Positions 47,169 to 58,769 are shown, numbered from the stretch's first letter. The stretch is 64,000 nt of DNA from Tanytarsus gracilentus (GCA_038502055.1 JAXRKN010000037.1:4669501-4733500); one strand, 5' to 3'. Notes: generated by a model not told the origin, from the sequence alone. A program made the numbers and translations.

Positions 47169-48669
47169 ATGTCATTTACAGCCAAAAAAGTTATAATTAT
47201 TATCGCATGTATTGTGGTAGCACTTGCTATTGCTCTCGGAACTGCACTCCCTCTAACCGTTTTTAGAGATAAAAATAATAATGAGCCCCGTTCATGGAAG
47301 GGAAGTGATGTGCTCGATGAAGTTCCGCTCATCGATACCCATAATGATCTTCCTTGGAATTTGTACAATCTCGAGAGCAATAAACTTGGACTTTTTAATT
47401 TTGACTCAAACTTAAAACTCAATCCAAGATGGCAAGTTGACACCAGCTTTACCGACATTCCAAGATTAAGGTACAGAGATGATTTTTGAAAAAATTAAAA
47501 CTTGAATTATTTTATATTTTTAGAGAAGGAAAATTGGGCGGACAATTTTGGGTGGCATTCGTGAGTTGCACTAACAATTATAAAGATGCTGTTGAGCGAA
47601 CAATTGAGCAGATTGATGTCATTAAAAGATTGATCAATAAATATCCAAATGACTTAATGTACGTCACTGAGGCCGATCAAATTATGGAAGCATACTCGCA
47701 GAAAAAAATCGCAAGCATGATTGAGGTTGAGGGTGGACACAGTATCGATTCGAGATTGTCAGTACTTCGATTGTTTTACGAGTTGGGTGTTAGATGCATG
47801 ACAATCACTCACAGCTGCAATATTCCATGGTGAGTTATCTTCACAAAATGTGAATTCACATCAGAATTTCATGATTTTTTCTTAGGGCCGACGCTTCACC
47901 AATCGATGAACAGCAAGATGCAACAAAGCGAGGACTAACTGATTGGGGCAAAAAAGTTATTCACGAAATGAATCGACTCGGCATTATTCCAGATATTTCA
48001 CACGTCAGTGAAGGTGTTATGTTGGATGTTCTCGAAACTTCAAAAGCTCCCGTAATTTTTAGTCATTCATCCGTGTGGGAATTGAGAAATCATCACAGAA
48101 ATGTCAAAGACAACGTGCTTCTTAAATTAAAGGAGAAAAATGGCGTCATCATGATAAACTTTTACAGCTTTTTCATTATGGACGATGGAACTCGTGGGAC
48201 AATCTACGATGTAGTCAGTAAGTTGATGAAAATTTTTATGAAAATTTTTAATTACAAATTTTATTTTTCAGGACACATAAATCATGTTCGCGATTTAATT
48301 GGTTCTGATCACGTTGGAATTGGTTCAGACTATGACGGCGTTGAAGAGGTTCCAGAAGGACTCGATGACGTTTCAAAATATCCCGCGTTATTTGATCTTC
48401 TCGCAGAGGAAGGTCACGACTGGCAACCATGGACTCCCGAAGAACTTAAAAAATTGGCCGGTCTCAATTTAATTCGCGTTTTTAAAGCTGTCGAAGCGGT
48501 TCGTGACAGCATGAAAGATGAACCTGCAATTGATGATCCAGTACCATACGATGACGTCATTGCACAAAATCCAAATGTCATTGAATGCAGAACTGACATT
48601 GATAAATATAAAACTGTGAACGGCAATCGAGCTTCAAGGATGATTTCAACGATTGCAGAAGGTTTTTAA
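47169..48669 (+). CDS. Membrane dipeptidase family M19, membrane-anchored copy
   Basis: Tandem paralogue of the preceding gene. Exons 47169-47470, 47524-47829, 47886-48217 and 48272-48669 give 445 residues; introns 2 and 3 match those of the first copy in position and phase. The N-terminus differs: MSFTAKK is followed by a long hydrophobic helix (VIIIIACIVVALAIALGTAL) without a clear cleavage site, pointing to a type II membrane anchor. Catalytic motifs are intact (DTHNDLPW, EGGHSIDS, SHSS, NHHRNV, GSDYDGV). There is no GPI-type C-terminus; the protein ends STIAEGF. Stretches in exons 3 and 4 are nearly identical in DNA to copy 1, although exon 2 has many silent differences, suggesting gene conversion. 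AATAAA motifs follow at about 48698 and 48714. Confidence 0.92.
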
Positions 48670-51600
48670 AAATAAATTTGACAAAAAAGAGTTTTTAATA
48701 AAAAAATTTCGTTAATAAAAAAAATGTTCGATAAAGTTTTTATTTAGCTCACACTCCTTTAACCTCTGTAATTAGCCTCTGCAACCCTTACCCTGAATAT
48801 TTATTTCTACACGCAAGTAAACTCAGAAAATATTCCCAAATGAAATTGCGTGCTACCCGAATAAATAAAATCGCCTTGCACATTTTTCATGGAATATAAA
48901 AATTTTCTCCATCATGAAAATACCGAGAAACATTTCGCTGTGATATCAATCATTTTTATTTTGGCGTCTAAACTCTTTCTCTGCTCTGCATCACTGCAAT
49001 TAAAATCATGCAAGTTTTTATCTCAGCTTGCAATTATGATTCGAAATTTCGTAAAACAGTAGGTTTGAAGGGAAATCAAAGAGCAGTCGAATGATAAATG
49101 ATCGTTGAATTTCATTCATAAAAAAATTATTATCTTCGTCGATAGATCAAGAAGTAGCCATTTGAGCGCGAGAGAGACTGAAAGAGGGTTAAGTTCGGCC
49201 TTGCGACTATAATTTCTACATTTGTGTGTTTCGTCTTTTTAATGGATAATTATAGGGCGCTTTCAAATGCGAAGAGAGCGACGGTCACTATCAAAATATC
49301 CACAGGTAAAACAATAAAAAAAAGGAATCTTTTATGTCCAACTTTTATTCGTCGAATAATCATCCAGAAATGTCAATCTCGATTTCAAGCGAATCTTACG
49401 GTATTTTATTTTATTAAAAAAAAGAGACAGCCGAGAGGATTTGTCGAAGGCAGTAATTAAGGATGTTCTTTTAGCCACTACATTTTGTGTATGTGGCATG
49501 AAATTTTCAAGGGAACCTTCTAATGTTTTAATTGCTTTCATAAAGCAATTAATCAAGAAGATTTTTTTTGAAAATTCATTTTATCACCCGAAGGCATTCT
49601 CTGTCTTACCTCTCTTTAAAATTTGATTCCAGTGAAGAGCAATTAGCAAGAGAGGAACCGCAAAGAGAACTTTGTGTGTGTGACGATTATAGGAAAATTT
49701 AATTGAGCTCTTAAACTCCTTCTTAAGGAAATAATGATGAGTGTGCAGAATTATTCAATTAGAGTTGAAATAGCAAGGAACTTCATCTTTTATTAAGATT
49801 CAACTAGATCTCACATTAAAAAATATTTTTTTTCTACCTTCTACATATAATTATGAATCGTGCTGATAATTTCTCTAAAGAATTCTGTCGGTGATATCTT
49901 GCAAGAGCGAGAGAGGTGGTGATGACTGCAGGCGAAATCAGAACAAGAAGGTGGGCAAGAAACAACGGCAGCAACAAAAATCTCTTTTTCAGAATTATGA
50001 CTACCTTGAGATGATGGAGATGATTTTTTTGTATCGCAAGGACGTTCTTAGAAATCCGGAATGCTTAATTACTAACCTGCGAATTTTTAGCATGTGCCGG
50101 TAGTCTAAAAAATCTCTGTCTGTTCTTATCTTAAAAAGTGAAATTTACAAAATTATTTAAATCATGTTTCTAGGACAAGATCACGTGAATATTGAAATTA
50201 AAATCCATGTCAACGACATTCATAATTAACAAGCTCCATATCATCATCAATTTGTCATTCTGCATGCCATGATAATTGTTTGCAAATAAATTATTATACT
50301 TTTTCTCTCTTTTTAGATCCCCACAGATGTAATTGTGAGATGAGGCAAACTTCTGGAATTACGAATAAATTTGCTGTTTGCGAAGAGAGAAACCACAAGA
50401 AATTAACGCAGAAGAGAAGGCAATTTAATAACTTTCGCCCGACGGCAAATTGCCATTGCCGCTTACACAAAAGAAAATATAACACATAAACAACTTGGAA
50501 TGAATTTACATATCTCTCACATGTCTTTTTCCTCCCGACGGCTCGACTTATCACTCCATGAAACAAAATGTTACCAAAAAAACCGGAGGAATTCGGAGGT
50601 TACATGAAGATGTATACTTAACGGAAATGATCTAGAAAAGCCTATAATTATGAGGTTGATCTGATGTAGGTAAAATTCTAGTCGTCATAATGACCATCAG
50701 CTCTCTCTCTCCATCAAATGATTTACAAATTTCAATTCTTATATACCCGCTGTGAAATGAGATTAGTTGGAGATTCCATAAGAAGAGGAGAAAAGTTGGA
50801 CAAGCTATAATTGAATTTTTACATTCAATATGATAGAAGGAAAAAATTATGAATGAATCTCTAAAGGTGGCAATTATCTCCTTGAATATTTACTACCACT
50901 TTATATTATTTGTAAATTAGAGCCATGAATGGAGTATTTGAAAAATTTTATTTATATTAATTTTTATTTATGAGATTTTAATTTTCATCGATTTGTTTTC
51001 AATTTAAGAAAATTCTTCAAAAAAAATTGATAGATTTCGATTTTGTGAAATTAACTTAAAAAAATTATTTAAGCTTCCGATATCAAAAATTTTCACGAAT
51101 ATCAAAAAGTTGAAAATTAAAATTAAAAATTTATTCTAACCATTAAAATTTTATAATTCTAAAATAATAAAAATTCTTTTTAATGTAAAATTTTCCAGTT
51201 CTTAAAAGCATTTCAATTTTTACACTTTAAATATATCGAAAAATAAAGACTCAACATGTGTTCTTCAAAAAGACTTATGTGCACATCTTTCTAAGTTAAT
51301 GTTCACTGATGATAACGTTAAAAAGCAAACTTTTTTGTTCATCTCCTTGATGCACTGCACTGTAATTATTTTTCAACTTCAAAAGGAGAATTTATTTATT
51401 GTGGAGATCTGGTGCATGAAGATTGTTGAAGAGCGAAAACACAAAGAGGGTATTTTATCATTTCTTGCAAAAGGCACAAAAAATATATATATCAAGGGAT
51501 GATTTATTTTGCAAGTGTTTAACTAAAGAAAAGATTTTAACTAAAGAAATCTCCAACCCTTGTCGTTGTAAGGAAAAAATAAAATCGTGTGGATATGAAT

Positions 51601-53020
51601 GCTCTTATATATGTGAAACAAAAGCCATGAAAGAAGTCAAAAGTCGAAGCAATGGAACCTTTAGAATCGACACACAAGAACCACTGAATGGGAATAAAAA
51701 TACACGGAAAAAATAAAAACATGAAATCGAAATGGCAGAAACCGAGAAAACCACAATCGTTGCGTGTCTCGTAATTTCTTCTTATTTTTAATTTCACGAT
51801 GTAAAAGAGGAAGGGAGAAGAATATACATGAAATTCTACATAGAATATTATTCGTTGGAACTTTTTTTAAAAAATTTAAATTTAAATTGAAAAATGTTCT
51901 AAAAGTCTGACGACCTTGAAAGATGTACCATATGAAAGGTTCAATTATATTATGGAAATTAGAGAGCAATTTTGGACATTTATAATTGAGCAAAATTTTC
52001 CGCAAAACCTTTTTTTTCTGTGACGTGGTGTGATGATAATAATGAGAAACAATTAAAGATCGTATCGAAAACAAATGAGATCGACATGCCAGGCATCCGC
52101 CGTAAAAGCGGAAATAATTTTTAGGAGATTTCCACTGTGCTTGAAGCACTTCTGCGTGTATAATCATGAAAAGCGAATGAAAGTGTTTTGGAGATGAGTG
52201 CATCGTTGACGGGAAATTGCATCGTGCTTTAAATTTATCATTTTTGAAATCAATGTTTTTCAACAGTCAGCACCATAATATTGATTGGAACCATCAAATT
52301 ATCGATCAACAGCAGTTCTGAAATGATTGGGCAATTATTATGGCGTGGCGATGAATTCCAATCGACGGCGTACGAGCATCTTCGATGGTGATCACGTTCT
52401 GGTTCGATTCTTAATTACTGATCACCGTGACTCAACTTTAGAAATTCCTATGTATTTATGGATATTTATAAAGGAAAATGTCCAGAAAGGAGAGTAGAAA
52501 CATTTCTGAATAATTTTTTAGTGTTCATATAACGGTTTCTCATCCAAAACACATTTCACCCTCGAGCATATATTCTTGTCAGTTTTCAGTCTTTTCTTAT
52601 CACTATCTCGCTTTGGTCTAACAAAATAAATCATAAGCCGCTGCATTTTACTTTTTAGACATTCCACCTTGATTGATGGGCTTGATATAAATCATCATCA
52701 AATCCCTTAACCACGAATGTGTCTTATGCAACATTCAAATTTTAAAATACCTTTTTTGGTGTGGAAAGAAATTGTTTAGTACGTTCTTAATTCTTTAATT
52801 TCTCAAGACATATTTGACAATATTTAAATTTAGTTGAAGATAATTCATATTCTTTGATGCATTAAAAATTCTTTAAAAATGTCGCATCAATAGGTTGAAA
52901 ATGAGCTGAATGCTATGAATTTGTAATTAAAAAAAGAGATGACTGAGAAATAAAAGTTAATGTGCGGAAAAACTAAAAAGTGAATATGAAAGTTCATCAT
53001 TTTTTCACTGTGTCGTAAAA
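48670..53020. other. Intergenic region with one long orphan ORF
   Basis: AT-rich DNA between the dipeptidase pair and the minus-strand charged-protein gene. The only notable frame is a minus-strand ORF at 52203-51661, described separately. Smaller ORFs (49224-49626, 50280-50566) overlap each other on both strands and have no domain. Confidence 0.5.
51661..52203 (-). CDS. Hypothetical orphan ORF (180 aa)
   Basis: An ATG-led frame of 180 codons, open for 200 codons in total. That is unusually long by chance in DNA this AT-rich. The peptide is rich in Phe, His and Arg (MHSSPKHFHSLFMIIHAE at the start, FLPFRFHVFIFSVYFY near the end) and resembles no family I know. No splice sites or regulatory context support it. 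It could be a young or orphan gene, a repeat relic or chance. Confidence 0.2.
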   Translation of the reverse strand: MHSSPKHFHSLFMIIHAEVLQAQWKSPKNYFRFYGGCLACRSHLFSIRSLIVSHYYHHTTSQKKKVLRKILLNYKCPKLLSNFHNIIEPFIWYIFQGRQTFRTFFNLNLNFLKKVPTNNILCRISCIFFSLPLLHREIKNKKKLRDTQRLWFSRFLPFRFHVFIFSVYFYSHSVVLVCRF

Positions 53021-54386
53021 TTAGATTTGATCATCCTTGAAAATGAATCCCTTCAAACGATCAAATCGCTGCTTATCATTGTTCTCGATGTCACTCATAA
53101 TTTGAAGCATGATTAGCTGTTTCTCCTCCGATAAGTTTTCCAAGTTCTTCAAATTCAAAATGAGCTCTTCATCTGGGATATTTTCGGCTGTCAAGTTCAG
53201 CTTATTAACTTCATCGAAATTCGTAGTTTTCTCGTTGTTCAATTCATCACAATATGTCTTGTCAAAAGGATATGGCAATTTGCTGGGTTCATAACCGATT
53301 TGTGCCAAGAGTTCATCCTTCTTTTCCATAAGTCTCAAAATACTTTCATCTTCAAGTTTTTCTTGTTTAACGCAAAGCACATCGCAAGGTTCAGATTTGA
53401 TATTACTCAGCATCAATGGATCAGGACTTTTTGCATCTACTTGATTCATGAAAAAGTTCAAACGGTCCATGTACTCACTTAACTTGTTGTTAGGATCACT
53501 GGGAAAGTTAACGGATGACGAAGAAGATATGCTCGAATATAAGTTGTCGTCTCTCATAGAATTTTCCCATTGCTCAACAAGAGTTTCTAACTTTGAGAGT
53601 ATCATCTTGACGTAATTGGCAAATCTTTTCGAATTCTTTTTGGCTGTCATCACGCTTTGAAGGCCACGTATGTAGGTCTTAAGCAGGTTACATTCACCTT
53701 CATTCATTACGTACTCTTGGTGATGTAATCGTTCATGCGATCGTGCTTTATCCAACAAATGGTAGATTCTCTTTCGATTAATGACAAAACAGTCTAGACG
53801 TGCGAGCTCACGGCAAACATTGACCAGTGAATGTGATTTCTTTCCTGCTGGTTTTCTGTAAGAGCTTGGTCCTTTGCTTTCATCGTCTGATGTTTGATCA
53901 CTGGAAGTATGTGTTCTTGTTCGGCTGCGACTTTTGTGGTAGTTAAATTGTTTATGATTTTTCTTCCTTTGCTTCTTGGTAAAAATTTTGATGAGTGTGT
54001 CTTTGGCTTCATCAAAATCCGATTGCTTTAAAGCTTTCAATCGACTCAAAAAGAAATCTCGCCATTCGTCCGTAAAGTCATAATTTTTAGTGTTTATTCC
54101 GTGTTTTTCAAGTTGACGGCATTTATAGTTCCAAAATTTGACCCACTCAGCTTGGTACAGAGGATGATCCATGGGTTTAGTGAAATATTTCTGAAAGACC
54201 ATCTCGACTTTGTTTTTCTCGATAGCCAACTGCTTATTGTATTCTTTCAAAGTGACACGATCAAAATTTGGCTCGGGAGATTCTGATCTTCGCAATCTGT
54301 CAAAATTTTATTTTTAATTTAAAATCTTTAAATCTTTGAAGATTTCGACGTTACCTTGTGTGTCGATGAAACTTTCTGTCACTCAT
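53021..54386 (-). CDS. Unrecognised charged, probably nuclear protein (435 aa)
   Basis: Exons 54386-54355 and 54296-53021, joined in phase 2, give 435 residues. The N-terminus is basic and Ser/Arg-containing (MSDRKFHRHTRLRRSESPEP). Residues of about 25-105 form a Trp/Tyr-rich segment (AEWVKFWNYKCRQLEKHGIN, then DEWRDFFLSRLKAL). A Lys/Arg/Ser-rich stretch follows (KKQRKKNHKQFNYHKSRSRT), then a helical domain with CRELARLDCFVINRKRIYHLL and an acidic C-terminus with Glu/Leu-rich helices. A KxE pattern in IKSEPCDV and VKQEKLED gives two good SUMOylation consensus sites. I do not recognise the family. A nuclear, chromatin or RNA-associated role is inference from composition. The ATG at 54386 is the first in frame. 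Confidence 0.85.
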
Positions 54387-54559
54387 TATTTCTAGCTTCT
54401 TTCTTTAAAACAAATATAACAATTTCGATGCAGAATTTTTTTGAGGTTATGTTTATTTCAAAATATTTAAGATCTACTCGAATTGTTTTGCAGATCTATA
54501 ATTTGAAAAATTTATGACCGTTAAAATTGAAGGTCTAACAAAAATATTTTTATGTTTAG

Positions 54560-55495
54560 CTCCGCTATATTTTAATTTTGGATTTCTCAAAAACCAGTTT
54601 TCAGCCCCTAGTGCCAAGTAATTACATTTTGCAATTTCTATACATACACTCAAATGATAGTCCTAGCAAACCTTACAAACTGGCGAAAACAGATTTGAAA
54701 TCGGTTCTCCTCGAGGACTAGGCCTTTAGTCATCTTACTTTCTTACTTTCTTCTTTCTTCTTTCTTACTTTTCACGATCTTAGTGAACGCCATATCTCAA
54801 GAACGGCTGGTTGGATTTGACTCGGGTTTGTGTCTAAAGATCGGGTTTTGGCTCTAGTTTGCAAGAAGTTTTAGTTTTGAGGTACAACCCTCCAAGGACC
54901 GTCCCTGAGTGCAAAAATGTCCTTTTTCATACAAATTTTTACTTATATGGCTTCATGCATGTCGTTGAACTCGTAATTGCATCAGGAATCGATTAGCATT
55001 GATGATTTTTGAGGAGTGTCCATCATGGCCGGCCTGGAGTGCCACTAATGTCCATTTTTTCAGAACTATGACTTCATGTATGTCGTTGAACTCGTCATTG
55101 GTTTAGGAATCGATTGGCACTGATGATTTTTGAGGAATTCCATCATGGCCGACCAGGAGTGCCACTAATGTCCATTTTTCAGAACTATGGCTTCATGGGT
55201 ATCGTTCAACTCGTCATTGCATCAGGAATCGATTGGCATTACATTTTTGAGGAATGTCCATCATGGCCGACCAGGAGTGCCACTAATGTCCATTTTTCAG
55301 AACTATGGCTTCATTATGTCGTTGAACTCGTCTTGCATCAGGAATCGATTGTACTGACGATTTTTGAGGAATGTCCATCATGGTCGTCCAGGAGTGCCAC
55401 TAATGTCCATTTTTCAGAACTATGGTACTAATCTAAGACAGCGGGCTATTGGAAATGGCAACGCCGTTTGCAGACCCATCTTGTTTTATTAATAA
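54560..55495 (+). mobile_element. Non-autonomous repeat element with internal 118-bp tandem units
   Basis: A GC-richer block with no valid ORF. Four tandem units of about 117-121 bp start near 54951, 55072, 55191 and 55309 and end at 55425. Each contains CTTCAT, GTTGAACTCGT, CAGGAATCGATT, TTTTTGAGGAA, CATCATGG and GTGCCACTAATGTCCATTTT. The element ends with a unique tail (TGGCAACGCCGTTTGCAGAC, then ATCTTGTTTTATT) that recurs, inverted, at 40811-40964. A TTTCTTACTTTC microsatellite lies at 54735-54770. The left edge is uncertain (54545-54720). The structure, with internal minisatellite and a conserved end, recalls Helitron-related non-autonomous elements, but no diagnostic terminus was identified. 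ORFs here are incidental. Confidence 0.75.
54951..55425 (+). repeat. 118-bp minisatellite, four units
   Basis: Four head-to-tail units inside the element described above. Units 2-4 are closer to one another than to unit 1. Small indels (for example loss of a few bases after GATTGGCATT in unit 3) destroy any shared reading frame. Confidence 0.85.
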
Positions 55496-55586
55496 TTTTA
55501 GTAATGTTTTTAAGAAGAATTCATGATAGAAATAATATTTTTGATTTTATGGATATATGTAAATCCGAAGGAATAATAAGAAGAGA

Positions 55587-57527
55587 TTAATTAATTAAAG
55601 TCATAATGCGCTTGAAAGCATCAGATTCGTTTGATGGATCAGATTCTTTGGAAAGGTTATTTTGGAATGAGACATTGTCGAGCGTTAAATCAGCCTGCAA
55701 ATTAAAAATATATTAGAAAGTTAACTAAATACATTTTTTTATAAAGCTTACAATAAATTCATTCAATCCGAGAGGACTAAGGCACATCAAGAGGACAGAA
55801 TACAGCTTCTCATACAAAGAGCTAACACGAAAAGCTCGAACGTTGACTCTTTCTGGATAAATGGCAAAGCCTTTCTTTTCATTATCACAAACAGCTTTGG
55901 TAATTGCAATTGCTTCATTGATTGTCATGGAATTATTCTTGACCAAGTGAGTGGTGATGATGACATGCATCATGTACTCGAGTCGAATTGTCTTCAAATC
56001 ATCAATGCTGATTAAATCGCCAATTAAAAATTTCATTGTTTGAAACTTTTCTTTCATTGTAACTTCATTGGCAATCAATTGATTCCAATCAGGAAGGTCA
56101 ACTGTAAAAAAATATATATTTTTAATAAAAATTTAAAAAAAATAATTTCATCATACGTGGCAGTTGCGGAGTAATAATGTAATTTTCCAAATTTCCTGGA
56201 AAAACGCGGTAAAATACTCGAACAGATCTATTTTCATCAATGTCTTTCCGCAAAATTCCAGAAAATCGTTTAATCCATCCGACAGTCAAGTCTTGTAATG
56301 ATTTCATATCAGTGGCTCTTGCATCAAGAAATGGTGATAGAATTTCAACTGGTATGTCGTAGAGAATGCATTCGGCAAATGATGAAAATGAATCATTTTG
56401 CAAGAGTTTCTTGGTTTTTTCCTCAATGTTGCGTGCAGTTTCAGGATAATCCACTTGAGGTTGATAATTTATTGCATTGTTAAAGTCATCTCTCAACTGA
56501 TTATCAGTGCATCCGAAAATTTCAAAAATAATCGCATCAATGGTATCACGTTGTAGCGGAAATTTATGAGTAGGTGCGAATTTATGGATGAAATTTACAA
56601 TTTCCCAAAAGTCTGTGAATTTATCTTTTTTGAAATGATTCGTTAATGTTTTCTTGTGCTCCAATGTCGTCATAAGCTTTCCACCCAGAACTCCAAAAAG
56701 TTGAAATTCATCATCATTAAATTCAAAATGACTTAAAATAATTTTTCGGTTGAATTTCTTGAAGAGCATTTCCTTAGTGCGTGAATTCTTGGCTGGAAAA
56801 AATAATTTCCACGGTCCACGATGAAACAGATACGATGTGTTGAGGCCACAAATAGCAAACACATGCTCATCATTAGCCAACTGAATGTGCGAGCTGGTTG
56901 TGATCTGAAAGCAATCGCTTTCCTTGAATGTTCCATACTTTTGAGCTGACTGAACAAGGACATGAATGGTCGTCTCTTGCCAAGGAAACATCATTTGATG
57001 ACTCAAGCGATCGTTGAGCTAAAAAAAAACGTTCAAATTCAAGCGTTACTAATAAAATTTTACTTTTTTTGTTGAACTTCCATTTCCAATGATCTTAACA
57101 TATTCAAGTCCTTTCTCATAGTCGCTGTCAAATTGATCACAACGAACATCCACCGATTCATCAACGTTATTTTTTTTAGACACAAAAATAAGCTCAGCAC
57201 CGGCAGATTTCAATCGCGCGAGTAAAGATTCGAAATCTTTTTTGATGATATTAAATCGGCAACCGAAAATCACATCTCGAACGGTTTGTTCATAGTAATT
57301 ATTGAATGCACGAAGATTGAATAGAATTTTCGGAGAATTCTTATGCTTCCTATGAAAAAAAAGTAAATAAAGCGATGATTCATCTTTATCAAGAATTTTA
57401 TGTTATTGCGAAATTCATACTTTCGATACAAACGAATTTGTTGTAAAATATCCTCAATTGAGTGCTCACTGATTGCATCTTTAACACTATTCCGATTTAG
57501 GAAACCAAAAAATCCTTTAACGCCCAT
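55587..57527 (-). CDS. XPG/asteroid-like protein with a degenerate nuclease core
   Basis: Five exons in agreeing phase: 57527-57421, 57349-57064, 57018-56157, 56101-55752 and 55694-55587, giving 570 residues. The start MGVKGFFGFLNRN is the hallmark N-terminus of the XPG/FEN1-like fold, as in Asteroid and FAM120 proteins. The positions where active nucleases carry catalytic acids look replaced: the first strand reads KILFNLRAFNNYY rather than a VDxS-type motif, and the segment after ANDEHVF reads AICGLNTSYLF instead of the acidic xTEDxD-type loop. It is therefore probably a non-catalytic scaffold or RNA/protein-binding member. The C-terminal third is helical and the tail Ser/Asp-rich. It shares a 371-bp divergent promoter with Gemin2. 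The exact orthologue is not assigned. Confidence 0.75.
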
Positions 57528-57898
57528 TATTAAAGTAAATTAATAGTTAAAATTAGAAGAAAATTAAATTTCAAATTTCTCTTAAAAGCTCAACATTCAA
57601 ATTTGATTTGAGATCTACTCAAAGCATAGAATTGTAATTTCACGATTTTTTTATGAAATAAATGTAGAAATTTTTGTAGCTATTCAAAAACAGTGATTTA
57701 AAATAATTAAATAAATTTTGAAACGTCTAAAAATTTAACAGCAATTGATTTAAAAATACACACCAACGGTTATTTTTTCAAATTTTCCTGTAGATATTGT
57801 AGACATAAAAAAATTACGCAGGTTTCACTGTTCATTGTTTACAAACTAAAAAAATAAATCTTTTTTGATTCTATAAAAGTTTTAAAGAAAATTAAACG
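57528..57898. promoter_or_regulatory. Divergent promoter region, asteroid-like gene / Gemin2
   Basis: A 371-bp AT-rich gap separates the two start codons. No TATA box in a convincing position was seen. Bidirectional initiation is inferred from position. Confidence 0.4.
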
Positions 57899-58715
57899 AT
57901 GTCACAACGTCAGTGTCTTCCTTTTGATGAGGAAGAAATTCTCGACTCGTCGGACAGTGAAATGGAGTACGACATCACTCAAATATCGGCATTTAAATAC
58001 ATTCAAAAAGTTCGCTCTGAAAGACGTAAAATTCCGGAAATAGTTACATCCTCGATTCCAGTTGAATATGAAGTGACGACAAGCAGCATCGATGAGGTGT
58101 GTTATATTAAAAATTAAAAATTTAAAACATGAGTCCAATTTAATATTATAAATGTGTTTTTAGCATGTGCAGCAAAGAATTCCTCACCAGCACGATCCAA
58201 CAAAAGAATGGCAAGAACTTCAAGTGGATAAATTTGCCGAGCTAAGGGAGAAAATTTCCGTAATGAGAGCGGATCCATTGCTAAGTGATAAACTTGTTCA
58301 AGAACTTCCCTTCGATACAAACGACGAATTAGAAAGTTTAAAGTACTGCCAAGAAAATGAGCCCTTGCTCTCGGTTCTTTTGGCAATGAATCAGGGACAT
58401 TATGAACAACTGACAGAGACTCTAGCAAACTTTATCTCTGAAAAGGCGGATGATGCCGAGTTTCTAGAGAAAGTAAGTCAATCTTGCGTTTCATGGATAA
58501 CAAAATGGATTTATTCAGTTCTCGCGTGCCATTGCTCAGTGTTAGATCCAGAAGTTCACAACTTGTTCCGTGTGATTGCAAAAGCTTGCATTCAAATTAC
58601 CGTACATCTCAAATCTCTTCCAGAACAGCCCGATTTCCTCACGTACCTTCCCTATAATCTCATCACCGCAATTATCGCAAAGAATTTTCACCAATTTGAT
58701 TTACTGAGTTTGTAA
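57899..58715 (+). CDS. Gemin2: Gem-associated protein 2 (SMN complex)
   Basis: Core partner of SMN that clamps the Sm-protein pentamer during cytoplasmic snRNP assembly. Two exons, 57899-58096 and 58164-58715, joined in phase 0, encode 249 residues (human protein about 280). The acidic N-terminus (LPFDEEEILDSSDSEMEYD) corresponds to the Sm-wrapping arm. Family blocks include ISAFKYIQKVRSERRKIPEI, KEWQELQVDKFAELREKI, PLLSVLLAMNQ, ITKWIYSVLACHCSVLDPE and the C-terminal YNLITAIIAKNFHQFDLLSL, all matching the helical SMN-binding domain. The gene is divergent from the asteroid-like gene. Its stop lies 54 bp from the NOG1 stop on the other strand, so the 3' UTRs probably overlap. Confidence 0.9.
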
Positions 58716-58732
58716 AATTCAAAAAGAAAGTT

Positions 58733-58738
58733 TTTATT
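58733..58738 (-). terminator. Poly(A) signal of NOG1
   Basis: AATAAA on the minus strand, about 32 bp downstream of the NOG1 stop codon. Cleavage 10-25 nt further on would end the NOG1 transcript at or inside the Gemin2 stop codon region. Confidence 0.6.
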
Positions 58739-58769
58739 AAAATGAATAAGCTTGATATAATTCTTTTTC

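Noticed and set aside
52380..52440. tRNA-like GGTTCGATTC string near 52400
   Set aside because: No A box, acceptor stem or cloverleaf can be formed around it.
55114..55431. 105-codon ORF with internal protein repeats
   Set aside because: It follows from the 118-bp minisatellite; unit length and indels do not preserve a frame, and the block is a repeat element.
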